Below the pieces are notes generated by a model. That model saw only the letters and a program-made list of their open reading frames with translations, ran no database searches and was not told the DNA's origin. DNA of 64,000 nt from Ignelater luminosus (taxonomy: Eukaryota; Arthropoda; Insecta; Coleoptera; Elateridae): NCBI GenBank assembly GCA_011009095.1, contig VTPC01091024.1, forward strand, positions 44,415 to 108,414, given 5' to 3'. Shown here in pieces: positions 21,137 through 34,944 of this stretch. Position 1 is the first letter of the stretch. Every line of letters starts with the position of its first letter. The translations under genes were made by a program, and so were the position numbers.

Positions 21137-23700
21137 ACAAAAAAAGAAAATTATTTAACTGATGTATAAGTTGAATAAGACTATTAGAATAGAAACTGTA
21201 GTATTAGTAGTGTCTGTTTCAGTAAAACTGAAGTATCATTCCATATATGTTTCTATGCCCAGCCCAGCCAAGTTCCTTCTGGAGAACATTAAGACTTTTG
21301 GTCGTCTTTGTTCAAAATATATATTTTACGGCCTTTTAACGCCAAATATTACAACTAAACTCTCCAAGTAATCCAACCAGTAAAATGAGTAGTCCGTTAA
21401 GTAACCTACCTAACTGAAAGAATATTACATTTAGGGTCCTTCGATGAATATTACCTAAATCCAAAGTTTCAGTCAAATCGATTTCTGTATAGTCTATGTT
21501 CTGCAGGACTTCCCTTGTGAGTCAAGTCTACTGGAATGAAAAAAGATTGTTAGTTTTTAGCAATAATTGCTAGTTAGTACGAAATTCCAACATGCGCTGT
21601 TGCTACCTTTAGCCTTACCAACATCTAAACAAGTTCAGTTAGATTTTCTAAATGTGGTCCCGTCCCAATAAAGAACGCCCATGGTTAAAACTAAAGAATA
21701 TTTAAATTACGTTTTAAAAGTAGAGGGTTTCATCATTTCGAAACCGTCAAAACCTGCAAAATTGAAGATTTGGCCATAAGTATCCTTTTTCGGGCAAATA
21801 CTTTTGTAGTCAATCAACTTGTTCTGTGAAATTTTAACATCTAACAGTAAGTCTTCCAGTACTGTGTCAATTGCATTCTTCATTATACCAGAAATTGGCT
21901 GAACCCAAAAAACGTACCTGCCCTAATATTTCTTAGCACAAAAGGCAGCCATCCTGTAGGAGATTTAAGAAAACGTGCTACGAGCCAAGTGGCAGAAGAT
22001 TCTCTTGTCACAAACAAGATGTAGAGAGCACATCTATTTTATTTACACAGCCTTCCCTTTGCATTTGGACTTCTCGAAGACAAGTTCACTTTAACCACAA
22101 TACTCTTTCCTGTCCTAGGAACCTTAGTTAATGAACTTTTTTAGAAATATTTCAATCAGTTGAAAACTTTCGTCAAAACAAAGAACTGTTAATCTATTGA
22201 GAACTATGTCAAAATCTTCTTTGCCTAGTGATATGGGTAACCCTAATAATGGCCAGAAGATAGGTAATAGTAATTTTGAGATAGAACCAGATGTGAGAAG
22301 CAGAACGAAACCTCTTGATCAAACTGTCTAGAGTTCCAAACTGTAAGTTCTAAAAGCTACAAAAAAAGCCTTTTTATCTTCTCTACTAGAATGTTTATTG
22401 GCCACGAACAAATAATGTAAGGAATAGCTCGTGATAAAGATAGTTTAAAACAAGATTGAGACTCCCAGAATCAGGCGCGGTTTAAAACCAAATCGTCCGT
22501 TTAGAGTATATTTTGAGTTTCAACTTCGATTTATTACAAACTTTCTTTTTGATGAGAAAGCTTAACTGTTAATACCAATTGATTTTGTTTAATAAAAATA
22601 TTTTAGTGCCATTTCTACTTTTTTCCTGATTCTAATTAAAACGAATATTCATCTGCTCAGATTCTTTAACGGTGAACTTTGAATAAGTTTGTTGTTGTAT
22701 TTTTACTAACTCTTTACTTTTCGTGGAATCATAATCATTAATGGATTTATATACCGTAGCTGCCTCTAGTTTGAGCCACTCTTGCATATTGAAAACTTCG
22801 CACATCACACATGCGCCTTATTGCTTTAAGACATTCTAAAAAACATAAATTAGAACATTTTTAAAATTTGACATTTGACCAATATAATACACGCATGGAT
22901 TCCAGTGCTGCTATTGAAAGATGATGGTTATACTAAACATGCAAGCGGTCTGTAAAGATAAAACACACTAAAATGGCTAGTTCGTTATCAAAGATGTTTA
23001 CAATTCTGATCGAATTAATTTCAAGCAGTCACAGGTTGTTATATTGAAGTACTTCATTTCCCGATGAACGATGCTGCTGAATAATTCCAATAAGTTTGCA
23101 CTACAGCAAAAGTTTCGAACGACAAACGGGTTTGAAATGTTTTTAAAATGCCCTATTTTGAACCTCGAATAGGTTATAGAAGGCATCTGAAATGTAAAAC
23201 AATCAGACCACCATACCACCAATTTCGAAATTTAATAGCATCAATACTAAATTCGTTACCTACAGATATTTACCTACTTTTAGTTGTGCTCTTTTGATAA
23301 GAAGGTCTTTCTAAGAGCCATTGTCCAATAATAATAGGTAAGCATTATGTTCAAAGCTCAATGTTCAATTCGCAATTTAAACTGTCCTACTCTCTCATTG
23401 TTTAGTCCATTGGCTGGTCATCGGTTAGGTCGCTGGGTACCTTCTTGTCAAGGTATCGTGCCACACAGACGGGATAGCTCGGAGAATGCTGGTCTCACAA
23501 CATCAATTTCCTTTATTTCAGGAATTCTTTTACTTATTTATTTCAAAAGTTGTTTCATTTATTTCTTTGCTTTTATTTATTATTTTATTTATTGCTATTT
23601 TTTTTCTATTTGTTGTTATTTTCTTCCTTCCTTTTGGCCCTTTTATTTTTGTTTGTATGATTATTTTCGACTTGTTTTATTTAAAATAAAATAAAGTAAC
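21137..23700. other. No gene recognised
   Basis: Short ORFs at 21162-21371 (plus), 22998-23222 (minus) and 23347-23694 (plus) were read. The last lies mostly over a T-rich tract (23510-23690) encoding a Phe/Ile/Tyr run, which is a composition effect. No splice-supported exon or element end was recognised. Confidence 0.45.
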
Positions 23701-24450
23701 TGTTTGAAGAAACAGAGGCTTCTCCTGAAGCTGGTTACTGTTAACTTAGGTGCTGCTTCTTCTGGAGGCTGCTTGCTACTGCTGATTCGGCCGAGTGCGC
23801 TGGAATCACTGGCGAGTTTATTTATGGGATCAAAATTAAAAGCCGCCGACTTTTTATGAGATAGTCTTCTCTTTATTCATTCGTTTGGAAGTAGCGGGGA
23901 GCGGGGATAAGTGTCAAGAGCGCCAAGTTTGAAAGATGAATTTAGACGGAGCAATGGCAGGCACCAGGCAGACAGACACGCAGCTCTCCGAAAGCTAGTG
24001 GTATGTGGAACGAGTCCGGACGATGATGGAGGAAGTGCGGTCAACGTGCAAGACGTCCCAGCGACCAAGACGATAATGTGATTGGTGGGCCAAAGGACAA
24101 CAAGCAAGCCGCTAGCCCCTGTGGCAGCGTTCAGTTTACTAAGTAGATGTGTTTGGAAAAAGAAGGCAGAAAACGGCGAAAACGGCTCTTCTCATAACAA
24201 TGTTGGTGGAATCCGTAGGAAGTCGTTGTGTAGTGTTGGTTAAGGAAGATGTCGTGTTGTGCAGTAATGTTGTGTTGTGTTTAATTATGATATGTCGTGT
24301 TGAGTTATATTGTGTGGCGTTGTGATAGTCTGTGGAGGAATAATGCTCAGGCATTTGATTTCGCCACTAAGGAGAATTTGAGGGTAGTGCGGTTTATCGC
24401 CAGTTCAGCAGTAAAATGACTGGCGTTGCCTAGATAAATAAAAGGAGGGA
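23701..24450. other. GC-rich block with a TTGTG-rich tract, possible LTR or promoter region
   Basis: This stretch is markedly richer in G and C than its surroundings. It starts tgtttgaagaaacagagg and contains overlapping weak ORFs on the minus strand (23877-24107 and 24139-24354) with Ser, Thr and Leu-rich peptides. 24215-24335 is a degenerate gttgtgt/tgtcgtgt repeat, which explains the Asn/Thr/His-rich reading on the minus strand. A short hairpin, cgccagt...actggcg, lies near 24400-24426. It could be an LTR or a host promoter; neither is shown. Confidence 0.3.
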
Positions 24451-26757
24451 GCAAATTGGTTAATCTAGGTCTCTTTCTATTTTTTCGTGAACAGGCCGCA
24501 GTTTGGCCAGATCATACGTATTTTTTATTAAGTATTTTAATTATCAATGTGTTTTGATATAAATACCTAGAGATGTGCTTTGGCTGTTCTCGTTTGGTGT
24601 TTTGTAATGGTACCATTTGACACGAAGTCTATTTTCACACAATCCAGCACCAACAAAACGATTGTTGGAAACCAGGAAAGATCTTTCTACGGAGCTTGAA
24701 ATGTCTTCAAGGTTATTCAAATAATGTTTTCTGTACCGTCAGTAACTTCACAAAGAGGGTAGTGGATGATACGATTTGACTTCTTCATTAGATCAAGATT
24801 TACGTGACGTTTAAAAAATGATTGGATGCTCTTTCCACTGCCAGTGGAATCTTACAATATATATATATACTAACAATAATGGCCTTCCAGTTTGGTTATT
24901 GGAAGTAATATTTCAACTTTTGATACCTTCGCCATAGACAGAGAAGGTGAATATTATCTATTGGTATAGAGAAGCCGAAGAGACCAATCATTTCTCTCAC
25001 TAATTGTTGAGTTTTTTGTAATTCCATATTCTTAATGCAATCACAGCATATATTTCTCAGGTATGGACACAGTGATACTGAAGATGCTATAATATTTTAC
25101 GAGAATGTGAAATCGACTATAATCATGATCACATCGAGATCTCGCCTAAGTTGTCAAAATCCAATCGGGGTTTGTTTTCTCTATCTTGGATGACAAACTG
25201 GCTATGTGAAACAAATTTGAGGTTATGATTATTAAATATTAGGAAGCGTGATGCTACATTTCAGATACAAACGTATAGTTACGATGTAATCCAGATCGGT
25301 TATATCTGGAGTTCTTTGTTAAATATTCTTACGTAGTATGCTTACTGTTGATCTGTTTATGTAAGTGGAGTAGGCTAAAGTTTGAGGCGATATTTGATCA
25401 CAGACATCTACAATTACTAAATAATACCACGTTTATTACTGTTATCGATTTAATTTGCATTGTTAAGATTGTTTATATTTTACATTAGTTTCAAGTTAGT
25501 CTACCGAGGTAAATCACCCAAAAGATAAATTTTATAAAAAAAAGTCCAGGTTATGTATCCGACACAAATAATGCTAAAGAATCTGAGGAATTTTAGTTCT
25601 CGAAAATAAATTTTTCCACGCGCTTTAAATGTCCGCATATATAGTTTTCTAACAAATTTAATTAAAGTGCTTCTCGTTATCAAATATCTTCTACAGCTCT
25701 TACACTATTCTAGATTTATTTAATCCTACAAGTTTTTGCAGTAATAACTAGATCACTTAAGTTATGGAAGCAAAACCAATTAATTAATTCAGAGTAATAA
25801 ATTACGCAATTAAAAAAGTATTTTACATAATAGCTATTTCCTATATTAGTAAAAGAGGAGAATCTTATTATCTAATGGGACTTTTGTTTAAAGAAGATCG
25901 ATGATTTGCACGTCTTTCAACATTTTGAAAAAACTACACTAATACTGAATTAATTAAATGGCATGTCCAATCATTAACAACTTCTAACGTTTATTATTAT
26001 TATTCAACTTTTTAGGTATTTATTATAAAGCGTGGTATATAATTGAGTTTCGATTATAGATGTTAAGTAGTATATAACGATGTTGCGTATTTGTAGTACG
26101 TTTGCACGCCTTTATATTTTTCAATAATTTCTGTGTATGAATACTTGTTAACTATAATAAAAACTCTCAAATTTTAGATGCCTTTTTTAGAAAGAGGTTA
26201 CTGCCTCTTAACAAGAGATAATAATTTATGGTAACTGTACAAATCGACTTCATTAACTGTCAATTCAACTGTAGGTGCAAAAGTCGATACCTTAATAATC
26301 AAGTAGGTTACGTAAAGCATTTGCCTCTATATAAATCACGGCTGTTCCGCATATTACGACCTCGCTGTATAATAAATATGACCTAAGATTTGGCACTAAC
26401 GTGATTGGTATTGCCCCGATACCATTCGCAGCAGCGAAATCAGATAAGTACAAGACCGTTTAATTGGTTCAATGTATTTCAAATAATCTGGTTCGATAAT
26501 GCTGTACACAATATTTAATGAATTCGATGATTGTGTTTCGGCAAGGGGCTATCTCATATCGCTAACACTTACATAAATCCCGAACGGCCATTGGGCGCCC
26601 AAAAACAAGTGCGAAGGCCAGTTTTTTCGCATTCAAAAATAAACGGCTTCCAGACAAGGTTTGTGTCGAAAAATAATTGGACTCGAAAAAATGTCGAACC
26701 ACTAAAAACCCGCTCTATGTGAGTTAGCGCTCTAGAATTCCGAATTGACGCGCCGAC
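24451..26757. other. No gene recognised
   Basis: AT-rich, with a short AT dinucleotide run (24859-24868). The ORFs at 25501-25683 (minus) and 26531-26722 (plus, TTG start) are unrecognised. Confidence 0.45.
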
Positions 26758-26796
26758 TTATATATATGTGCCCCTCGGGAATTGTTAGGCCTTAGT
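26758..26796 (+). promoter_or_regulatory. Candidate TATA/initiator core promoter
   Basis: ttatatatatg at 26758-26768 is followed after about 30 bases by ttagtg (26792), close to an arthropod TTAGT/TCAGT initiator. About 20 bases further, gtcaag|gtatttta (26810-26822) could be a splice donor. The spacing suits an RNA polymerase II start with a short non-coding first exon, but no downstream coding exon was identified. Confidence 0.3.
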
Positions 26797-26822
26797 GTTT
26801 TGTCTTCACGGTCAAGGTATTT

Positions 26823-29800
26823 TATCTCTGTCTCTCGTTTACTAGTACCATTTATATAAATTAATGATGCGTATTTGTAATCCATTAAACAATTAATTCA
26901 CAAATTTAAGAAACGGTAAACATTTTACTTGCCATTAGCAATTATGAGAGTAAGATTTAGCAGCAAGATATTGATTGTAATGTGTTTGTGCTGCGTTCGC
27001 TTTCATGACTCATCATATTTGTTCCCAAGATTATTTAATTTATAAAATATCACACTTTTCATAAATTTGTTATGGTTAACCAATTTTATTTACTTATTCC
27101 AATATTTTGAAAAACCACAAGTTCACATCTTTGTTATTACAAAAAGTAGAAATATGCATGTTAAACTAACGGTATCGAAGAACTACTATTGTGATATTGC
27201 AAATAAATAATAATATCCTTGAACTAACGTTCGACTGGTACAATATAGCGCACAGTTGGTTAGCAAGTAGACCATGAAATTTGGTTCTTTCCGACCTCAA
27301 CCCCGTTAATTAAATTAAATATAACCAAAACGTCTGCGCCTATTTGTTCTGAATGGTGTTTTTTCAATTCAATAATGGACAGAAAATTACTTGTCAAATA
27401 AAACCATAAAATTTAAACGAATTTAAAATGACCGTTTTATTTGTAATGTCTTTGGCGTGATATATCCTAAAATTACCAGTAACGCCACGAACACGGGCAC
27501 CTTGAATCATTATTGTTGTCAGTATGAATGGTTAGGCTACGGCATCTTCCGCCCATACGTTCGATCCTTGTTATAAAGCAGCAACCAGTTAAAGACGGGT
27601 GAAGGGAGTACGCGGACGGTACGGTGTTGACTCGCCGCACGCCCTCGCGCTAAGGCAGCCACTCGAAAGAATGCCTTGGATAGATATTACCATTCGTATT
27701 TGTCCGACAGCAAAAAGAAAGTTTTTTTTAATATTCGTTTGAAGTACTCAAAACAATTATTCTTCAGGCCCTTCAGAAAAGAATCGTAACACATTCGTTT
27801 AAATGATTAGATAGATAAAATCTGTTCATATAAAGAATATTAGGAGCACTTAAATTAAAATATAATACCTACCAACGTTACGGCAAAGATATTAATGAGA
27901 AGTTACCAAGAGTAATTAGTGGATGTTAAAAGAATTAGCAAAAACTGGTTATGTTTTTCGTAGTGTTTTTATACAACCAGCTCGCTGTTAATCGTTTATA
28001 AAAAATATATTATCATAATACTTTTAACCCATATTTTACTTTAAGAAGATTTGAAGAGTAACGGTTTCGCGATTTTGACAATGCAAAAAAGTTATCATCC
28101 GCTTTATAAAAGTAAATTCGTGAAAATGAGTGTTGATATTGTTATCTGTGCTGAAGGTGTTAGTTCGTTATGTTTCTATTGCAGTAACTTTTTCCTCTCT
28201 TAGTGTAATTCATGCCAGCCTCGCCCAAGTCTTCTACCTAAATATTAAACCAAGAGTTGCAAATCTCTCAAATCACTTTCAACCCATCAACCTCTTTCAA
28301 ATTTAAATACAACCCTGTCATTATGAAATACATTTGCATCAGGTAGGAGATTAGAAGATATAGGAGAGGGATGAAGATGCGTCGATGCGTCTTCATGTAA
28401 AGCTCCTTTAACTTACGGATTCATCACCAAGATCTAACACCAAAATGTCGGGGGATAATAAGGCAATTTTTTTAGCAGCTCGGCAAATGTGTCTAAAGAG
28501 GATCGTTTAAGGTTTGTTACACTTGGGATTAGATTTTTATTTCCACCAAATCATTCAAGAAAAGGTAAATATTACTTATAGCTTTAAGGAATTAAAGAAA
28601 TTGTAAAGTGTAGACGTATCCATCTAGCTATGCAATGCGAATAAACCTTGGGAACAAACAATAATTTGTTGATATAATTCCAAAGAACAGTGGGATTTTA
28701 CTTAGAATTAGCATTTACAATTTTAAGTCCTCCTGAGAGAACACGCATTCGTGGCATAGATACTCTTGCTTTTTGACTTGCTTGGCAGCCTTTTTCCTGT
28801 AATGTCTTAAGAAAAGAAGTTTTGTTTCGATTCAACCTTATATTCTTCACATAAGAGAGTGCAGAAACAATCCAACACAGACTGCTAATATGATCATTTT
28901 TCCATAACTGTGTAATACAATTTCTTTTCGGAAGGTCTCTCAAGTTTGGTATTATCGATGTCTAAAAGAAACTTCATCCTATATCTTCATCCACATGAAA
29001 ACCTTGAATTCATCATTAAGTGTGAATCAGCAGAACAACCGCATGAAGTAGCTACGCTACTTAATAATTAATTAAACAATAAAACTCAAGAGGTTCTAAG
29101 AAGACAGACTTTACTTCGCTTATGACTTTCCAAAGTAGGCAACACACGCTAAACACTACGGATGATCATGCTTCTGATATAAACAGAAAACTCAAAAAGC
29201 GAAGAGGATAATTTTGTTTTCGAATTTCTACACTGCTTGTAAATGTCGATGGCATGTGCATTTTGTAAAAAATTGTAAGGAAGAAGGAATTGTTAGTAAG
29301 CAGTCACAAAAAGAGAAACAGTGCATAATATACTTAAAACCAAAGAAGCACTAGATAATAGCAGGATCAACAGCTGGTCGATTTTCTATAAGCAAGACTA
29401 AACGCGTAACTAATTATTAAATGTACGTTGCTTCGTTAGATTTCTCGTAACCTGGATAATAAACTTATCGTTTTGTAAAGAGGTCTTCCAATGGCATGGC
29501 GATTGGCAAGTTTCATTCTTCAAATCGTGCACAAGCTGCTGTTATTAGTCATGTCGAGTTAACCAAGTCTTACAGAACAAACTAGTGATGAAGAAGTCAA
29601 GAGAATAGATTTTGACCTGGATCTGACAGAAAAACATTTTTCGGTGGATTTTATAGCTTTTATCAAAAATTGTAAAATGGTAGAAAGACAGTAATCCAGC
29701 ATAGCTTATGAGTGATTAGCAAAATCATTAATACTCGTTGAAAGGACTGTGTGATTAGAAGGATGACAACCGTAAAACAACCGTAAAATCGTGAAAGCAA

Positions 29801-29959
29801 CTGTTCTTGATCATTGAAAGTCATTTAGGAAAGATACCGATAGATTTCAAGCAATCACGTCATCTATATTCTAACTGAATAACTCCCGTTCAAAGTTTGT
29901 TCAAATGTTAATCTTTTTATAATTTGAATTGTACAATGGCGGGGGATAAGAAACGAGTA
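26823..29959. other. No gene recognised; one CpG-rich patch
   Basis: Mostly AT-rich. 27540-27665 is GC- and CpG-rich (acgcggacggtacgg, ctcgccgcacgccctcgcg) and may be regulatory or a repeat remnant. An 81-codon minus-strand ORF at 28698-28943 has a mixed composition but no recognised domain. No element ends were found. Confidence 0.4.
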
Positions 29960-29962
29960 ATA

Positions 29963-31136
29963 CACTTAACGGCAAAATTAATGCACCACTCTGATTTTTG
30001 GTTTTATTTCGAAAAATATTATGTATTTTCGAATTCATTAATATCAATTATAATAATTTGTTTATTATTATACCCCTTTGGTAGGTTTTTGCCTGCCTTT
30101 TTTATTTATAGCAGCTAGTTTATGATGGAACGTGCTAGATGAAATTTAAAATGTAATGAATGTGTTGAAATTATAACTTTGTCCAATAAAGGACCAACAA
30201 ATCGTGAACTTGCTAGGTTTGCCCTCATATAACGGGTTCTGTAGAGATTTGTAGAGATCAATGATTACGCTATACGACATGGCCAAGGCAGGTCACGAGC
30301 TACAAATGCCGTGGAGGAACGATTTTAATGCTTCGAATACTTAGGGAACAGTTCATTACTGCACGAAGTCTCCAAATACAACTAAGTGACGTTCACGGCA
30401 CTGCTGTTAGCCAAGATACCATAAGAAGAAGGCTTCGTGGTCAAAATCTACGACCTCGGTCAGCAGCTACTAATCCCAGATTATCTGCAAACCACCGAAA
30501 AAATAGATTGGCTTTTGCAAGGAAACATGTATGTAGATTGAGAAATCGTGATTGGGAGCAGGTGTTATTTACAGATGAATCAAGGTTTTGCCTTGTAAGT
30601 TCTGATTGCCGTGCAAGAGTGTACAGAAAACCAAACAAAAGATATTCCGCTTGTAACATTCGAGAAACCACATTATATGGAGGCGGCTCAGTGACGGTAT
30701 GGGGTGGAATATCTTTAGCAGCTCACACGGAGCTTTTTCTTGTTGATCAGCTGCGATAACGTCTTATCCGCGTTTGAGAAGATATCCATCAAGAAACAAC
30801 CAGATCTCTAATTGAAAGCATGCTACGGCGATGTCAGGCTACAATAACATCCAGAGGTGGTAACACTAATTATTGATAACCTAAAAACGTTTCAAAAGAA
30901 GTTATCTTTGTGCTCGTAACAATAATGATCATTTTACATTATTTTGTTAGATAAACCATATTTTCCGTTTTTGTTTTTTTTTGTACACTTAATCTAAGTC
31001 AAATTTATTGTTATTATCAAAATAATTCTGTTTGTGTATTCTATTTTTGATATGTTTTTCAAAACATATGATAATTTTGACGGCAATTAAAATAAATCGA
31101 AATGTATAAGTGGTGCGTTACTTTTGCGGTTAAGTG
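29963..31136 (+). mobile_element. Tc1-like element, internally deleted
   Basis: A 1174-bp element flanked by TA (29961-29962 and 31137-31138). The inverted ends read cacttaac(g/c)gcaaaa, then a/gtaa, then gcaccac, matching over about 27 bases with three substitutions. The transposase inside is frameshifted and lacks its catalytic centre. Confidence 0.9.
30328..30876 (+). pseudogene. Tc1-like transposase remnant without the D2-E core
   Basis: The frame from 30328 reads TARSLQIQLSDVHGTAVSQD (second helix-turn-helix), the basic linker RRRLRGQNLRPR, VLFTDESRFCL with the first catalytic Asp, and GGGSVTVWGGIS, all Tc1-family landmarks. A stop follows at 30757-30759. A separate in-frame segment then gives RSLIESMLRRCQATITSRGG and a terminal stop (30874-30876), the normal Tc1 C-terminus. 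Between them the second Asp and the Glu are missing. Just upstream, RHGQGRSRATNAVEERF (30269-30323) continues the N-terminal half in another frame, so there is also a frameshift near 30325. Non-functional. Confidence 0.88.
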
Positions 31137-31138
31137 TA

Positions 31139-34100
31139 GCAAAGAGAGTATTAATATAATAATTGGAAACTGATATCATCAAAATATACTCAACACGATT
31201 CATAGGAACTGCAATTTTATCGTGTCTTCGTCAAGATACTCGATTAATACTTACAAGTGCTCGAGATTACCTACTTACCATCAATGCTAATTCAGTATTT
31301 GCATTCAGGTAAGTCAGGTCGAAATCCGGTCATTACCAAAGAATTGAAAGAAAAAAAATAATATTGTGAACGGCGTTGTTCAGTTTTTGGGCGGTAACCC
31401 AAAATATCGACACCATGGTGCGCAGCAGATCTTACGTTAATGTTTAGTTTTGTTTTTTAATGTATCCGAAGAAACCTTTACTCTTTAGCTTAATTGAGAT
31501 TGCATTAAATCGGTACGAGTACACTTTTAAAGTACCACATACGCACTGACACAGATTTTTCAAAATATAAGGGTGTATTTTGGTTCCTTTTCGAATTTAC
31601 AGAATTTATAAAAATCACTTGTAACATTACCCCGCAGTAGCAATGATCTATGTATCGTACATGAAACTTACCTTTTCTTCCAAAAACTACTAATTTTTAA
31701 TTTCTCCTAAGATAGATCAATATCCGTGAATGCTATTATCTAAAAGAATCACTACGAAGATCATTATCACAATTAGAAATCCTTTCTAATCAGTTTAAAG
31801 ATGTACAAGAAAGTATTGTTTTAACAATTTTTCTCTTTTTGACCTTTTTTTCTGTTCTTGTTGAGATTCGTTGCACTAAAAAACTACGCTAATTGCTTCG
31901 TGTTGCACGGATGTATAATCCTTTATATGGAAACTGTTATTCGTAATACTAAAATAAGATCCATTTACTTTGCGTTTAATGGATAATAGCGTTGGTTTGA
32001 AGAAAGAACATTCAGTCTGACTATTATTATACATAAACTAAATGAATAGAGTGATATTTTCTTACAGCGATCTTATTTACAATTTCGATTCACTATTCTA
32101 TTTCTTGGTTGACAATAATAATAGTTAAAACAATATTAGCACAAGTTAAGATAAAAATACGATAAAAATATCAAAACAATGCACTTCTTGGAGGAGGTTT
32201 TTAATGAGATGAAGATTACAATAACCAACCCAGTCGCCGAAATTCTCGTTTAACTTTCGAAACATATCCATAAAAATATAAAAGAAGAAGATAAATTCTT
32301 ATCTGATAAAAAAACAAGTAATTCTCCAAAAGGTAAAAATAGAGAGAGTACGTGAAATACGTGTTATGCTACGAGACCTTGATCATCGACACTTGGCATA
32401 CAAATGACTAGATTTACATTTTTTCTGTTGTTGCAATCTCGAAACCTAAAAGGATCGGTTCATACGTATCTCGCGCGCATCCTTTTCGGCATGTGTATCG
32501 ATGACAAGGTAGAAGGAAGAAGGGCGCAATCACGTTTTCAGAATGGCTTGGGATAAACAAGCAATGGCAATCGAGCAACGCTAGTTTACTGCGCTTGTTT
32601 CGAACCAGTTGTTTACTTTGTGTGTGGGAGTCCGGCATTCCTTGTTGATGTACCCAGAAGTTCAGAATCAGCGTGCATATCAAAATAAAAATGGGATATC
32701 TTCAATTACAAATACGGCTACTGTTGTTAATTAAAACGAAATTACTGAACAAGCGGCTTTTTAATAAGGTATAATGAACAGTTTAAGTTAAAATACCTTG
32801 TCGTTAGTTTTTTCACTTAATGCCAGACATAAAATGAATAGAAACTCAGCTGGGGATTAATATAAAGTGCAAGTTGGAGAAGTTTGAGAATCTCTGATTA
32901 AACTGAAGTGCTGCGACCTTCGACCTGAAAGAAACACCTAACACAACCAATTTCATCTACATCAACAGGAAAAGTATCGAGAACGACGTTAACGTTATTC
33001 AGACTTCAGAACCAACCAGCCAATAAGCTTTCTGGAGGAAAAAAAGGAACACAAACTCATGTACATACATATAAACACTATAAAAATTACATTTACATAA
33101 TACTTTTTAGACTATTTTTTCTGAATTTAAAGGTCATTAAACATAATTCAATTTTATTTATTCGGTGCATGTCAGACAAAAAGGTTACATCTCTTACGTA
33201 AGTATTTACTGAGTTTTGTTTAACTAGAGGAACTAGAATTACTCAATCGAAATAAAATACTACAAAAAATTTGAAATCTCAGTGTCAGTTACAGTTTTAT
33301 CATGTTACAAAAACAAATGTAAGTTAGAAGTTCTTCATTTAGGTTAAAATACAGAATTTATAATTTAGGGAGCTCATAAAGCGAACAGGAGACTAAAAAT
33401 TAGAATATTAAGATATCAATTTTAAATTAGGCCAGTTGAAGATATTCGATGATAGCTATACATAATTATCTCCCACTTTCTCAATCTTCAAGCTAATTAT
33501 ACTTTATTTCTATTTCAGTACAATTTCTTGCTGAAAACTAAGATGTGGCTCAGCTATGCTATTTGGATAATATTCGTTTTGACAGATAAATTGTTAATTG
33601 TTAATGTGCATGTATTTAAATTATTTCAGCAAGGACCTATGAATGCATTTGAATTATTTTATTCAACTGGAAGGCTATAGTAAGTCACCGCGGTTTATAA
33701 GAATTGTAGTCTTCAAGACCTTTGCACTCCTTGATATTGCAAATACAAGTCTTACAGTTACAGTTTAATTCAATGTAATTAACTATTAAGATAATGTTTT
33801 TAAGTCAACGTATATTAGTTCAAAATTTTATTGTTCTAAGACATTTAAGAAATATTTACTTGTGTCATCTAGTAAGCAACAATGAAAATTAAATTATTTT
33901 AAAATATTATTGGAAGGGTGTCCTATTACAAAGGCTACTTTATAGTTCGAATTTGTGTTGTCCTTGACCTGGTATAATCAAAACGTTTATTGTTTGCTTT
34001 CTTTTTCAATGGCTAGTTACTGAACAAATCTAGAGGGCAAAAGATGGTGCGAAGAATATTGTTAATGTTTGGTAAAGGTTTAACAAACTTTGATTTTCGG

Positions 34101-34944
34101 TAATCTACACAAAAGCCTGTACCGCTTCTGACTTGGTGTTGATAATCATTATTATGGAATACAATTTGAGTAACTGATGTAAACATACTTGAAATTGTTA
34201 TCTTATTTTTTTCCACCACGAACTGCAATTGCCTATACGTGCAGAATTCCCATTCTTACTTCAAAAGAATTTAATTCATTTGGGGTAGCTGTTATTTTGT
34301 CATTTTTTATTGTATGGCATCATGCCATTTTGTTGAGAATTTTTATCTTCTATGTTTTAGCAAAATCACCAATCTGCGTAACAATCCCTGCACCTCAATA
34401 TAAGTTTCATTTTGGAGCAATCCAAATTAATCAAAGAATGCAAGTAGATTCTAGATGTTGTTGAAATATTAAAATTTTATTTGCTACAGCGCAACGTTTT
34501 AAACTTGAAAATCAATCGCTTCAAAATGTAGCGGTGATTTTTTACGCTACCAGTTGAAACGAGGCGATACCAAAGGACTGATTTACATTGAAGGAAACTG
34601 AGAGGTAGCAATTTAGATTTTTTTTAGATTTTCTAGATAAATGGCGACTTTTACTAAAAAAATAAGAGACGATAGTTAACAATATATAAACGGTCTACCA
34701 CCGATAATCTGAAACCCCTTCTTGCTTTCTTGTCTCAAACTCAAATTTTAGAATCTAACTACGTATGCGCTCTCTAACACAAACCAGTTCTTACATTAAT
34801 GCAATTCTCCTCTTTTCGTTGCATAACTTTGAAAGGCTTCAAGCAAACCTTCTCGAATAACATTTTAGATAAATTTCTTTCTTTCTACTTATGGATTTTA
34901 TAATAACACATAATCTCACTCAATATAATAGAATCCTAAATGAA
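31139..34944. other. No gene recognised
   Basis: AT-rich. An 89-codon minus-strand ORF at 32414-32683 sits in a locally GC-richer patch but is unrecognised. Other ORFs (34013-34228 minus, 34189-34464 plus) overlap one another in opposite frames. Confidence 0.45.

Noticed and set aside
23347..23694. 115-codon ORF
   Set aside because: Most of it lies over a T-rich tract and encodes Phe/Tyr/Ile runs; its overlap with another frame indicates composition, not coding.
27530..27575. tRNA-like A-box/B-box pair (tggttaggctacgg, then gttcgatcc)
   Set aside because: The spacing is too short for a tRNA, no acceptor stem forms, and no SINE body or tail follows.
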